From Hofstenia miamia (taxonomy: Eukaryota > Xenacoelomorpha > Acoela), in NCBI GenBank assembly GCA_004352715.1, contig SCFE01000088.1, positions 115,686 to 179,685 on the forward strand: a DNA stretch of 64,000 nucleotides, given 5' to 3'. The position numbers and the translations under genes were made by a program. The notes below the pieces were generated by a model. It had not been told where the DNA came from, ran no database searches, and worked only from the letters and a program-made list of their open reading frames with translations. Positions 12,474 through 25,300 of the stretch are shown one piece after another (within the stretch, counting starts at the first letter, position 1; each line of letters starts with the position of its first letter).

Positions 12474-13899
12474 TGCTAAAATATAAAGAAAAAATAATAT
12501 TTTGTAAAATGAAAATACTTAATTTACTAACACAGGTGTATTTTAATATGATAGCATATTATGCTACAACACTCATTCGAATGTGTCTTGTCTGTATCTG
12601 ACATGCTTTGATTATTGTATATTGTATATATTTCAGCGGGAGCTAACTCACTCCGCCTACTGTTAGATCTAGTCACTGTTTAACAATACTTGTCTAAGTT
12701 TGACACTTAGCACTATTATGAACATTCGCATTACTTCAGAAGCAACAGCAGTTGTAGTGAGAAACAGCAATATCACAACAATTAACATTTTAGCAATTGA
12801 TATACGACGCTTCTTTAAATCAAATTTAGCTGTGAAAGATATATGTGAATCTGGAAGCTAACAGATCTAATAGCAGGGAAACTGAAGTTCCATCTACTTC
12901 ACTAGGCATATCGTCATGTTAATTATTGTTTTTTCTGCTGCACTATATTTTGTTTAACTTTTGGGATTTTTGTACAACGATACATTTTCCTAATTTTAAA
13001 CCCTGCTTGTACACCACTAAATAACGAATCCTTAAAACAGACGGCAAATTAGTATGCTTTATAAATCAATATGCATGCATTGTTGAAATTTTTGGCGTTA
13101 TATACAAATCAAGAAAATTATTTAAAATTAAATGTATAAGCCTTTGTTTGACCCTAAAAATTATTGTATAAATCAGCACTATATAGAATGAACTCTTTTC
13201 AAAATGAATTATATTTATTTGTTTTCAACTTAGAAAATACATTAATAAATTCCTTTTACAATAGGTTAAATTACATGGGTGAATTTTATACACATAATCT
13301 ACATTAAAAGGCGCAATAAACAGATGTTAAAACTGATGATATTCACAATAGATTATTCTCAAATATTGTTGAAATAATAATATCAATAATTTTATACCTT
13401 AGATTTTAATTATAAATTTAGTTTGTTTTCGAATATCGAACAGACTACAATTATCAAAATTTAGTCACAACCACATGAAAAAATATATTACTATAATGTA
13501 CATACTATAACTAACACTGAATTCCAAAATAGGCGTAAAAATTTACAATTTACAGTGCAAAATTGGTAGCAATGACGTTCTGAATTTACTTACTAATGTC
13601 ACTAGACAACCTTAATTGGTAAATACATTTTCAATAGAATTCATACAACCAAAATTATGTTTAATTTTCTGCATATTACAACAAGCTGAATTTCAGATGA
13701 GTTTAAGTTATTCATAAAAGTCAATTCTAAACATAAATTGCTATATTTCAAGGTGAGTTCAAGTATTTAGATTTTTGAAAGAATTCCGAGTGGGCAAGTT
13801 TTTTTTCAAATATTGATATATAGAGAATGGTGCCAGTACTGACTGAAAAATTTTTTATTCCTAATTAGTGAATAATATTTAAATTAAAAAAATCCTTAA
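12474..13899. other. no gene recognised; presumed RABEPK upstream region
   Basis: Should hold the promoter and any 5' UTR exon of RABEPK. No TATA box, initiator or untranslated exon could be identified with confidence. Confidence 0.4.
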
Positions 13900-14049
13900 T
13901 TACATTCTCACTTCTAGCATTGATATTTCTTTTCCGAATTTTCTAGATTAAGTGTTTAAAATTACATGCATTAGGTTGTCCAATCATTTCTGCCATTTTG
14001 AAACATTTTATTTTACTAATGTATATCCCCTTGAACAAGCGGATGCCAT

Positions 14050-16900
14050 ATGCATATTAGTGACCGCGTGCTACGCGGACACCTTATTCTCTATCTATCT
14101 ATCTGCCTTCAATCCTTCTCATTTTTATTGCATTAAACGCAGTATACGAATTAACGACATGTTTTCAGTGGTGCATAAATCCGCTATACCTAATTTAGGA
14201 ATTACCTGGAAAAAACAATGCAGCTGAAAACTACGGATTTCCAGGTGGCTTCTTTGTTTTTAAACAATAGAAACAGTCCTGCGGTGGCATTGCAGCAACA
14301 CTGAGTTTAGCACTTACTGCCACGATGGTCTACTCTGACAAATACATGATAGCAGTCGAATTCAGACTTCCCCAAGCAGAATATCCACTGTGTGGAGACC
14401 TCAATTCTCATCATCAACTATTCGGAGGCATGATTGACGATTCAAATGGTGATCAATTTTGCGACTTTATTTCTGAGCACAGACTTTGTTTACTAAACGA
14501 TCCTTTCAAAGGACCCACCTTTACAGGTTCTATGGGGGCTCTATATCGACATTTCGCTTTGTACTTCAAAGTTGTTACATGAACTGAAGCGGAACATTAC
14601 TAATCGTAATAACGCAACTCTCCAGCATAAACCTATAATTATATAACCTTCAAAACGGACACACGATGATCAATTGCCTTTTAGGAACTGGAAAAAGTGT
14701 GATTTCGGGCTATGGAAAACAATCTGAAGTCAGCGTTAATACCACCTTTAACATCGGATCACACAGATACTATTGATGATGATATACGATACGTACAAGA
14801 ACTGATCATAAGCATTGCCAATGCTTGTACCCTCTCTCCAGGCATCACAGTAGAAATTTAACACATAAATGGTCGAACAAAGACCTCACCATTGCTAAAA
14901 AGGATAGAGATTGCTTATACATGGAGACTGTAAAGAATAAGGGCAATGTAGTACTTAAAAATTAACTTAAGCAGGCACAGAAATCATTGCTAAAGTCTAT
15001 TAAGCAGGCCAAGAACTCGTACCTTTCCAAGTTGTACCTAGAGCAAAAGAATCCCTACGACATCTTGATCAAAGTTGTGAAAGCAAAGTCGTCAACGACG
15101 ATAGTGAACAACAGACATCTTGACTTCACGTGTCACATCAAATCCGACGGAACTATGAGCAAATCGTCACAAGACATGATCAACGACCTGATGAAATGTT
15201 TCTACCAACCGAGTAGCAGGAATGACCTCTGTTTCAGTAGCGAAGATGAAGTTTCTTACACGCATAACATCACCGCAGTTACAATGTAAGAGCTGAAATG
15301 CTATGTAGTGTTGTCCAAAATCAATAAATCACCGAGACCTGATAGCATAAGAAATATGCGTGCTGCACCGGACGAGATTTTGCAACTCATCGCTGAAATC
15401 TTCAACGTGTGTATTGGGAGAAGCTATTTCCCATCAGAATTTAAAAAGGCCTGCGTTATCTTTATCCGCAAGCCTAAGCCCAAAATAAACGATAGGAATA
15501 ATTACACCCACTACTGACTGATCAGTCTTACCTCTGTCATTGGGAAGTTGCTTGAAAAATGCATATTAACAAGGTTGTCAGTCAAATTCCCCGTCAACAC
15601 GGCTCTACCAAAGGATGTAGCACTGAATCGGCCCTAAACACATTATATCTACAGCCCAGGAGGCCCTTGCTAACGGAAGAACAACTCTGATAGTTAGCTA
15701 CGACTTCAGTGGCACCTTTGATGCAGCACCTCCTAAAGTTGCTATACGTCAACTACAAAATCGCTGGACTATGAACCCAGCCAATATTGTCCAGACAATA
15801 CAAAGTCTTCTCTGTCCTCGAACTGTTCAAAGCAGGGACTTCCCTTCAATAGTTCAATTTCCCAATTGTGGGACCCGCAAGGTGGTGTTGCCTTACCAAC
15901 GCTATGGAATGTAATTGCGGGCATAGCTTTAGACATAGTAAGTAAGCAAGCCACAGCAGTAGGCTATGCAGTGACTTAACCGCTCTGATCCAGGGTTCTG
16001 ATACAAATAAAATGAGTAGGAAACTAAATAATTGGGCTGACGAAGTGGGACTCCAGCTGAATATCGGGAAAACTCAAATTACACACATCAGCAACAGCAA
16101 ACGCAAGAAATGTAATACCTCGATAGATTTACTTAGCAGTCGTATGTCAGGAGAACACAGCAAAATCCTTGGGCTCACCATAGACAAATGATTAAACTTC
16201 AGCAAGCACGTTGAACTGAAATCAAAAGAGGTGCAACATACGTCAGCCGCTTCATCGATCAGTTGGCGAGTCTTTGGTGCATCCTCAGATAACTTTGGAG
16301 AGTTATATCAGAGAGTGGCTTTATCAATGATGACTTATGGAATAGTATTGTGGGGCCACGCGTGCGCCAAGAAGCAGGTTCAGGCAAGACTTAGAAATAT
16401 ACAACACGCGGCCAATGTCAGAATTTGTAAAGCCTTTGAAAACACATTGGTTATATGGAACTCCTTTGCCTATCAAGATGTCTAGGCATAGTTGATAAAA
16501 TCACAGCCATAGCTGGCCGCCAAATAATCACTAAGGAGAAGAAGGACTCTCTACTTAAATCGTACCATGCAGCATCGAATTACGCTTCATATGCTCAATT
16601 TCCAAGCAATTTACCTCACACTCTTACACAGGCACTCACGCATCACAGTCGAACTAATAATTACTTATCAAAACTCAACACAGACCACTCTCCATTTCTG
16701 CTACAATAAGAACTGTCAGGAGCGGTAAACGATATCACAAATTGTATTTCGATGTCCAATATACAATGACATTAGACAGCATCTTCTAAGATCAACAAAA
16801 TGAAAAGGAATGCGATTCGAAAATATTCAAGACCTCGTTAACCACCAGGAGACACTCATATCGCTTATACAGTTTTTAGGAAAGACGAAGCTGAATCCGA
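14050..16900 (+). mobile_element. R1/I-type LINE, degenerate
   Basis: Plus-strand relic with an APE-type endonuclease: GGIAATLSLALTATMV at about 14283-14330, then PLCGDLNSHHQLFGG at 14388-14432, where GDxNxHH is the family signature. RT follows from about 15308: LSKINKSPRPDSIRN, EFKKACVIFIRKP, LISLTSVIGKLLEKC, HGSTKGCSTESAL, then a SYDFSGTFDAAPP block that corresponds to the D-x-x-x-A-F-D box. Post-RT sequence with GLTIDK, LNFSKHVELKSKEV and VALSMMTYGIVLWGH runs to about 16480, then a broken C-terminus to about 16710. Many stops and frameshifts; no intact ORF. GC content is higher than in the flanks. Ends are approximate. Confidence 0.8.
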
Positions 16901-16975
16901 ATAACGGATAACACGTCTATTTATATGTTACAAAGTTACGCAATCTTATCTTCGGATAAATCCCGTATGGACTTG

Positions 16976-17209
16976 GGCGTTATTGTACTTTAGGGGACCC
17001 AGTTTATGTGACGTCATAAAATGGGTATAAAACTCTAACCCTAACCCCAATCCCTCACCCAAAACTTGGGTGTTTTGCAAAAAATTAATCAACAAGATGA
17101 AATGCAATATAATTGCATTGGTTGGGGAGTAGGGTTAGGGTTAAGGTTAGAGTTTAATACCCATTTTATGACGTCACTCAAACTGGGTCCCCTAAAGTAC
17201 AATAACGCC
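16976..17209. mobile_element. 234-bp MITE with telomere-like motifs in its arms
   Basis: Nearly perfect inverted repeat. The left arm begins GGCGTTATTGTACTTTAGGG, then gacccagttt, tgacgtcataaaatgggta and aactctaaccctaacccc. The right arm is the inverse of the same series with few changes, over about 80 bp. The centre is a short AT-rich loop. Each arm contains TTAGGG-type units and a TGACGTCA palindrome. No coding capacity; no clear target duplication found. Confidence 0.85.
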
Positions 17210-17450
17210 ATTTTCGAGTACTCGGTTTATATTCGAAAATTTAACTACTCGAATGACCTCGCAATACTTGATCGAAAGACAAATCGTTAACACTCGTCTT
17301 CATAATTTATTATTTACGATTGACGTCAAATTTTCTAATGATGTCATATTCTTTGAAGAAATTGCATATGGGAATCTTTAAAACCTGCCCAGAGAATTGC
17401 TACCCAGAAACTAATGACGTCATCAAAATCGATTTGACATCATATTCGAT

Positions 17451-17589
17451 GCTGCCCAGATATTTTCTAATTAATTTCGTTGCTGCCCAGAGATTTTTAG
17501 TTAACTTTCGATGCTGCCCAGATATTTTCTAATTAATTTCGTTGCTGCCCAGAGATTTTTAGTTAACTTGCGATGCTGCCCTGATATTT
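17451..17589. repeat. 31-bp minisatellite, GCTGCCCAGA units (left array)
   Basis: The word gctgcccaga begins at 17451, 17482, 17513, 17544 and 17575, an exact 31-bp period. Alternate units differ (tattttctaattaatttcgtt versus gatttttagttaacttycga), giving a 62-bp higher-order repeat. The array runs into the gap. Looser copies reappear after it at 18176-18320. Confidence 0.9.
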
Positions 17590-18175
17590 NNNNNNNNNNN
17601 NNNNNNNNNNNNNNNNNNNNNNNNNNNNNNNNNNNNNNNNNNNNNNNNNNNNNNNNNNNNNNNNNNNNNNNNNNNNNNNNNNNNNNNNNNNNNNNNNNNN
17701 NNNNNNNNNNNNNNNNNNNNNNNNNNNNNNNNNNNNNNNNNNNNNNNNNNNNNNNNNNNNNNNNNNNNNNNNNNNNNNNNNNNNNNNNNNNNNNNNNNNN
17801 NNNNNNNNNNNNNNNNNNNNNNNNNNNNNNNNNNNNNNNNNNNNNNNNNNNNNNNNNNNNNNNNNNNNNNNNNNNNNNNNNNNNNNNNNNNNNNNNNNNN
17901 NNNNNNNNNNNNNNNNNNNNNNNNNNNNNNNNNNNNNNNNNNNNNNNNNNNNNNNNNNNNNNNNNNNNNNNNNNNNNNNNNNNNNNNNNNNNNNNNNNNN
18001 NNNNNNNNNNNNNNNNNNNNNNNNNNNNNNNNNNNNNNNNNNNNNNNNNNNNNNNNNNNNNNNNNNNNNNNNNNNNNNNNNNNNNNNNNNNNNNNNNNNN
18101 NNNNNNNNNNNNNNNNNNNNNNNNNNNNNNNNNNNNNNNNNNNNNNNNNNNNNNNNNNNNNNNNNNNNNNNNNNN
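17590..18175. other. assembly gap
   Basis: Run of 586 N inside the minisatellite of the MULE-like element. Confidence 0.98.
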
Positions 18176-18320
18176 ACTACCCAGAGTTTTTATATTAAAT
18201 TACAATTATGTCCAGAGATCTGAATATTATTTCCATGGTGCCCAGAGATCCGGAATATATTTTCGATGATGCCCAGAGATTTTTAAGTAGTTTTCCAAGC
18301 TGCCCAGAGATTTTTACTCC
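18176..18320. repeat. minisatellite, right array of diverged CCCAGAG units
   Basis: Five diverged units with cccagag/tccagag cores after the gap, spaced roughly 30-35 bp and continuing the left array. The open frame across the gap consists of repeat plus N and is not a gene. Confidence 0.8.
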
Positions 18321-18603
18321 AATGCTGCTTCAGGTGTTATTGCCACCTATTTATTTTATATAAAGCACATTTATTGTGGTTAATTTCATTTATTACTATA
18401 TAAAATTGCTAGCAATTGAGTTTTAGAGAGAGATTTTGTTCCCGCTTTTAACGCGATTTGCTTGGTTTTACGATTCTGCATTATATTAATATTTATTATA
18501 TTATATTTGTTAAATTAAATATTCAGTTTCCAATATTTCGAAATGAAATATAAATGACTATTCTACGTAATAAATGTTGAAAAAACTTGAGCAATTGCTC
18601 CAT

Positions 18604-18672
18604 TGAACAGGCTGGACTCTAACCAGCAATCTCTCATTAATAATGAGTGTGCTATCATTGCACCACTGTTCA
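18604..18672 (-). tRNA. tRNA-like sequence (gene or pseudogene)
   Basis: The minus strand folds as a 69-nt cloverleaf. A perfect 7-bp acceptor stem TGAACAG/CTGTTCA is followed by a GTGC/GCAC D stem, an anticodon stem ACTCA/TGAGA (one A-A mismatch) with loop TTATTAA, and a perfect 5-bp T stem GCTGG/CCAGC with loop TTAGAGT. The T loop has A where C56 is expected, and the D loop AATGATA lacks the usual GG. The anticodon would read ATT. A T6 tract, a possible Pol III stop, lies about 20 bases downstream (18578-18583). Either a decayed tRNA or a tRNA-derived SINE head carried by the transposon. Confidence 0.45.
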
Positions 18673-19385
18673 ATATATGTATACTGCAATAAAATCAATC
18701 TACATTCAAATTAAAAAAATCGGGAAATTTAAATCCCTTCAACTGCCTTTAGCTCTATGTGATATCATTTCCCACTCAATGGGGGAATGAGCTTACTTAA
18801 ACTAAATGTTCATGACAGTATTTACTAAAAAATGCTCTATTATTCTATAAATGCTAATAATAAAAAAGTGTTAATATCTGCTACATCGTTTAAAAAAGAA
18901 AAACACCGTTTAATGTGCAAAATTAATTCCAACGTTAATTTGAGTAATGCTATTTTACGAAGAAACCTGTAACTTCACTCCGGCGTAAAAACTGTGCTCA
19001 GCAATACTCAATTTCACCTAAATAACTAAAAAATTACTTGAATACGATACATTAAGCAGTTTACTATATCAAAAACGTTGTTTTTCTGAGAATTGTATTT
19101 TCGGTTATTGATACGTCATAATATTTTAATGACGTCATACAGGATCTGGGCAGCAAATCTCTGGGCAGGTTTTAAAGATACCGATTGCATATTTAAATCA
19201 AAATCAATAGGATGATTTGTTTATCCTGTTTTAAGATAATTGCATTTATATTTAAAATTATTGAAATTGGTGTAATAAGCAATAATTTTTCTAAATGTTG
19301 ACATCCTAGAATTATTGCAACATTGTAAAATATTTTATATTTTTATTAAAATTTTATAAATGATTCTGATTTTTCAGTTTTAGAA

Positions 19386-22300
19386 ATGGCGAATGAGCTG
19401 GACTTGTATTCTGAAGAACTCGATACTGAATTGAAAACCGGAAAGGTTGTTTTATTATATCTATTTTTCATTATCATATTTCAAACTTATACACAACGGC
19501 TGTGAAAATAGTGTTGTTCTGTTGTATTCAATAGTTTTGTTTCTACCAGATTGAATGGTAAGAGGCAGGGATCTTCAAGTTAAATCAATTAATGGATCAC
19601 AGGGTTAGTTAATAAACTTAATATTGATCTAGATAGATCCGGTTACAATGAATTAACGATTATTTTGTCAGTATCTTAGTTATCTAGATTCTAGAGCCTA
19701 GAAGCTAGTCATTTGAGCAAGCAAGATCATCACCAAGGGACGCAATATGATCTCTCATTTTGTCTTAAGCGATCGTCTACAAAAAATGCTTCTGTTTCGT
19801 AAAGGTACACTTGATTCAGTTCCTATGTTGAAAGATCTAGTTCCCGCCAAATACAAATTCAGTTCTTACTTTTTGTGCTGAGACATTTGTAAATTTTAAG
19901 ATGTTTCTATTTTCGTCCAGCTCAGATTTACGCGAATCTCTCTTTCCCTCTCTATCTTAATTTGTAGTAGTTATTTCTTGTCTTGTAATTTGACTGTTAA
20001 TTACATATGTAGTGAACCTCAGAACATCATACGAATGCTAGGATTAATTTTAGCGCAGTCACATTTTCGACTTAAATTTGAATTTCTATAGTTATATGAA
20101 GTATTCGATATTTAACATTCATCAATTATATAAGTTCAGTAAAGCGCATATCTATTTCTTTGCGAGATATTCAGTATTTACTTAAAATTATTTCCTTATA
20201 GGCCGTTAGCTAGTTTGCTTGCTGTAAAAATTTTCAAGCGCTGAAAAAATGCTATTGTTTTAATACTTTTATTTTAATTATACTGAAATTATAATTTACA
20301 AGTTCTATTTACTACTTATAATTAAGACTTTTTAATGAGTTTTAGGCTTAAAAGCATCCTATTCCATTATACAGTTATTATTTTTCATTTGTCGCAGTGT
20401 GTTAGCGAGTCTATTCAACTGGACACGGCCTGTTTATTTAACAACTTCACTCGTTTTTCCACCACTGACTCGTTTCGCCTTTTAAAATCGCTTAGTAGTT
20501 CTTCCTTCCCGGGTATCCTGCAAATCTTCTACAACTGATGCTGAAAAGGCCTCTCTTTTCAATCAGTATTTTTCCAGTGTTTTCTCGCCCAAGTTTGCCT
20601 TGGATCCACCAGTAAACAATGAGCTGTGATTTGCCTCTCTGACGTTTAGTAAGGAAGCTATCTGCAACTTACTAGCGAAATGCAAGCCCTCCACTTTTAT
20701 GACTGCTGACTATCTTCCTGGGTAATTTATCAATAAATGTTCTTCAGCGCTTGTGCCCTATGTTTTTCATCTTTTTCATTCCATTTTACAATCATGTGTC
20801 TTCCCTACTGATTGGAAGACTGCCATTGTTTGTCCTGTTCACAAGAAAAGTGACAAGAGTCTTGTCTCCAACTACTGTCCTATCAGCCTACTTCCTCGAT
20901 CATCTCTGGCATTTGAGAAGCTTCTCTTTGATTTCCTGTACGTTCGTATTCGACCTAAAATCAATTCTTTACAGTATGTTTTCTCCGGAACTCTTCCATC
21001 ATTACTCAATTATTATCTTACGGCGATCGCCTGTATCACAATTTTGATGCCAATATTTCTAGCCTTGTCATATTTTATGATTGCCAAAAGGCCTTCAACA
21101 ACGTTCCTCATTTTGTCCTCTTAACCAAACTTAGAAGATTTTGGCTTCTATGACAATTTGCTGGCTTTGATGCATTCCTATCTTTCCGATCAGAAGCAGC
21201 ATTGTTCAGTGAATGCCTGCCTCTCGGCTGAATTTGATGTAACCAGTGGCGGGCCCTAGAGAAGCATACTTGGTTCCCTTTTATTTCTGTTATTCATTAA
21301 TGACCTTTTCTCTCTTGTCTTTCATTCTGTGTGTGGTGGCTTTTTGCCTACGATGTACCGTAATTCACTCCTCTTGAATCTAACAAATCTGGCTGCATAT
21401 TTCCCCAAACTGCCATGCCAATGTTCAGAAATTTATTATTGACAATGCCATTTCCACCGAAATTCCTAAAGACCGGGGGGTATTCATTCAATGCAAACTG
21501 AATTGGTCGTTACATATCAACACTAAACTTGCTAAAGCCCAGTCTGCCTTTTTCACGCTAAAGCGCAGCAAACTCTTCTGTATTTCAATCGCCACCAAGC
21601 TGCAGATTTATCGAGCAGTGTATTGCCTGTTCTATTGTACGCCTCGCCAATCTGGTATGCGAACAAGTCTCTGCTATTGAGAATGGAAAAACTGAACAAC
21701 CGTTGCCTCAAATGGTGCTGTCCCACATCACTGTCTTAATATGAGCAGTGTCTTATATTTTCAAAGTCTTGGCCTATATCTTCCCTTATTGATTATCATG
21801 ATCTCTTGCTCTTCAACAAATTTTTGACTGGCCATTTTCACTTTGATATTTCTAACTATGTATTACATTACCCCGCTACTTCTTTGTCATGGTCTTCTTA
21901 AATGTGTTTATTTGAACTGTAATATCTGAAAAAACAGAAATCGAGAGAAAATTACTTCTTCCGCATTATTAAGCTCGTGAATCATCTTATCAAATCTTAT
22001 CTCGATCCTACTCTTCCCCCAGCCTGTTTTAGAACTTCAATACGACGAATTCTGGACGGCCGCCTCTGCTGTTACTCCCTTGGGGACTTCTGCTCGTGCC
22101 ATTCGTGCTCTCATCTCTATTGCTGATTCTCAACTCTTGCCAAGTACTCTGTGCCTTTTTGTTTCTATATTGTTTATATTGGTCTCTGTTTTTACCTGGT
22201 TTCCTGTTTTAGCTGTAATTGGGAATAAATTATTTTTTATTATTATTATTACTTACAGCTTCATGCTGGTATTCAACTCAGCTCGGAGAACTCACCAGTT

Positions 22301-25300
22301 GCCAGGGAGTCTGAGAGCTTTCCTAAGGACTCTAGCTGTTCCTAACAATGCTGCCTTATGTGCTACTGCTCCTCCCCACTTTGCTACTCCCAACTCCTCC
22401 AAGTATATCTTATGTTTTTTTAACTTCCACAGCCTTTCTATTTCCTCTGCTAACTCCATGTACTTGTCTATCTTCTCTTTCTCCTTGCTTTCTATATTTC
22501 TGTCCTTTGGTACTACTGTGTCTACCACTGTTCCCAATATTTTCTGTCTACCACTACTATGTCTGGCCTCCGTGCTTCTATCACCTTGCTTGTCTGTATG
22601 TTGAAGTCCCACAGTATCTTAACCTTCTCATTTTCTATGACGCCCNCAGCCTTTCTATTTCCTCTGCTAACTCTCTGTACTTGTCTATCTTCTCTTTCTC
22701 CTTGCTTTCTACATTCCTGTCCTTTGGTACTGCTATGTCTATTACTGTTCCTAATCTTTTCTCTTTGTCTACCACTACTATGTCTGGCCTCCGTGCTTCT
22801 ATCACTTTGCTCGTCTGTATGTTGAAATCCCACAGTATCTTAACCTTCTCATTTTCTATGACGCCCTTTGGCTTGTGCTCATACCACTTGTCTCCTGCTT
22901 CTAACCCATGCTGCCTGCTCAAACTCCAGTGTACCATTCTTCCCACCTTGTCGTGCCTGAACTTATACTCATTCTGTGCCAACTTCTCACACCCTGCTAT
23001 CAGATGATCTACTGTCTCCGCCTATTTCTTACATAGCCTGCACTTATCGCTTACTTCTACTCTTCTGTCTATATGCTTCTTCACCCAGTTTGTTCTTATT
23101 GCTTGCTCCTTTGCTGCCATTATCAGTGCTTCTGTTTATCTTTTTAGTCCTGCCTTCTTTTACCACTTGTTGCTCTCTTCTCTGTCACACATTTCTGTGT
23201 TCCTCCAGTATTCTCCATGCATTGCCTTCTGCCTATACCTTGTTTCCTTCACTCTCAGGTCTTATCTTCTTTAACTCCTTAGTGACCTCCAGTGCGGAAC
23301 CCTTAGGTTGCTCTTCTACATACTCCTTTAGCCCAAGTGTTTCTGCTTCTACAGTTTCCTCTACACTTAGCAGTCCTTTCCCTCCTTTATGCCTTGCCTA
23401 TCTACATCTCCATTTAAGTTGAATGCTCTCTCTGCTGCTAGTATCTTTCTTGCCTCCCTGTCTAATTGCCTCAGGTCATTCTTGTTCCACCTAACTATTC
23501 CTGCTGAATATCTCAACACTGGTATCGCCCATGTATTAATTGCTTTTATACTATTCTGCCCATTCAATGCTGACTTCTGTAGTACCTTCCTTACTCTCCT
23601 CTTGTAATCTTTTCTTAACCTTGTCCTCATTTCCTCATGATCTGTTCTGTCCTTCTCTATTACTCCTAAGTACTTGTACCCCTCCTTGACTTCCTCAATC
23701 TTATCCCCACTGCTTGTCCTCAAACCCTCCCCATCCACACACTTGCCTCTAGTCATTGTCACTGCTGCACACTTTCCTAATCCAAACTCCAACCCTGAAT
23801 CTCTGCTTGCCTTTTCCAATGTCTCCACTTGTTTCTGCAACATCTTCCTTGAACTAGCGTACATCTTCAGGTCATCCATGTACCACAGGTGACTCACTGC
23901 TCTACCATTCTTTTCCATCTTATACCCTATGCCTGTCTCCTTTAACTTTTCTGTGATAGGGATTAAGCTAACTCCAAACTGTTGAGCTGTCTCTCTGGAA
24001 TATGCCTCGCCTAAACCTCAACCTGTGCCCATCTATCTCAGTCTGCCACTTTCCCATCTCTCTTCCTAGAAACTCAACCCGTTTTCGTGAAACTCCATTG
24101 GCCTCTAGCGTCTTCAATACCCACCTATGTGATATGCTGTCATATGCCATTGCTAAGTTTGGGTTCCTTCTACAATTCTCCACCACTGCCTGGTCTATCA
24201 ACAACTGATCTTTGCATCCTCTCGTCTTTGTTCTACATCCCTTATGCTCCTCTGTTATCAACCCAACCTATTCTGTTCTAATTAACATGCCAACCTACTT
24301 GAAATCACCGAAGTTAGAAATTTCCAAGTTGTTGCAGACATGTTATTGGCCTGAAGTTGCTTGCCTCACTACCTTTCTTTGGGTCCTTCTGTATCAGAAN
24401 CTCTCTATCTCTGGTCCCGCACTTCCCCATATATTCTCCCAGAACCTTACTGCGTTCTCATCTTCTCTAGCTGTAGTCTTTTCTCCTGCATCTAGTTCGT
24501 TGTAAAATCTTCCTTCTTGGGTCTTTTGCCTGTTTCGCCTTTGCCCTATATTTTCTCAGCTTCTGCAACTAATCTCTGCTTAAGCTCTTCTCTTGCAGTT
24601 TCTATAGACTTGCCCTTACTTACCCTGCACTTGCCCTGATCTTTCCTATTTGCTGCCTAATCCCTGCCACTTTATTCTCAATTCTCTCCCATACTGGCTT
24701 TTGTCTCTCTTATCTTCTTGTCGTCTTTTCTTCTTTATGTCCATGCCTACATTCTTCAGCACTTCTCATGCGCCTGCATACACTAAGCTATTTAATTCTG
24801 TGACACTCCTAGAATCTATCCTCTCCAACATTTTATTGACCTTTGCTGTCTCTACTGCTAGCTTGCTTTTCTTGGAACAGGCAACCTAGTTCTCTCACCT
24901 ATTTCTTCCTTCATCTTTTCCTTTATTGCTGCTGCAGTTTCTGCTTCTACAGGTTCTACTGCCTCCGCCACTTCTGTAACAACGTCTATCACTTCATCTT
25001 CCCTTTGCTTAGCCTGTTCAACACTTTTTTCCCCCTACTCTCATCCAAATGTAACTTTTGCACTTATCCTGCAAGCCTCTGCTCTGTAACTTCTAAGCCC
25101 GTTCCTGGCTTCCTCCTTTCTTCCAACATTCTCTTCATGTAACCCCTCTCATCTGGCCTGCTTCTTCTGTAACACTCCAGTGCTGTTCTATTCTGCTCAT
25201 CTGTCAGCTTATGCCGTCGTCCATTGCTCTGTGTGGATCCTATACTACCACTTCTCGAGTCCACACTCCCGATTGTTGAGTCCGCCTGACCGGAGATTCT

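Larger units (their letters stand above)
17370..19183. mobile_element. MULE-like non-autonomous DNA transposon with 9-bp target duplication
   Basis: The 9-mer ATTGCATAT directly flanks both ends (17361-17369 and 19184-19192). Terminal inverted repeats of about 60 bp start GGGAATCTTTAAAACCTGCC on the left and CGGTATCTTTAAAACCTGCC on the inverted right, and include TGCCCAGAG and a TGACGTCAT palindrome. Between them lie 31-bp minisatellite units, a 586-base gap, and about 0.8 kb of unique sequence with a tRNA-like segment. No transposase is visible, though part could be in the gap. A 9-bp duplication is typical of Mutator-like elements and occurs in Merlin; the superfamily call is inferred. Confidence 0.8.

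Noticed and set aside
17511-18269. 252-codon open frame
   Set aside because: Most of it is N; the rest is minisatellite translated in frame.
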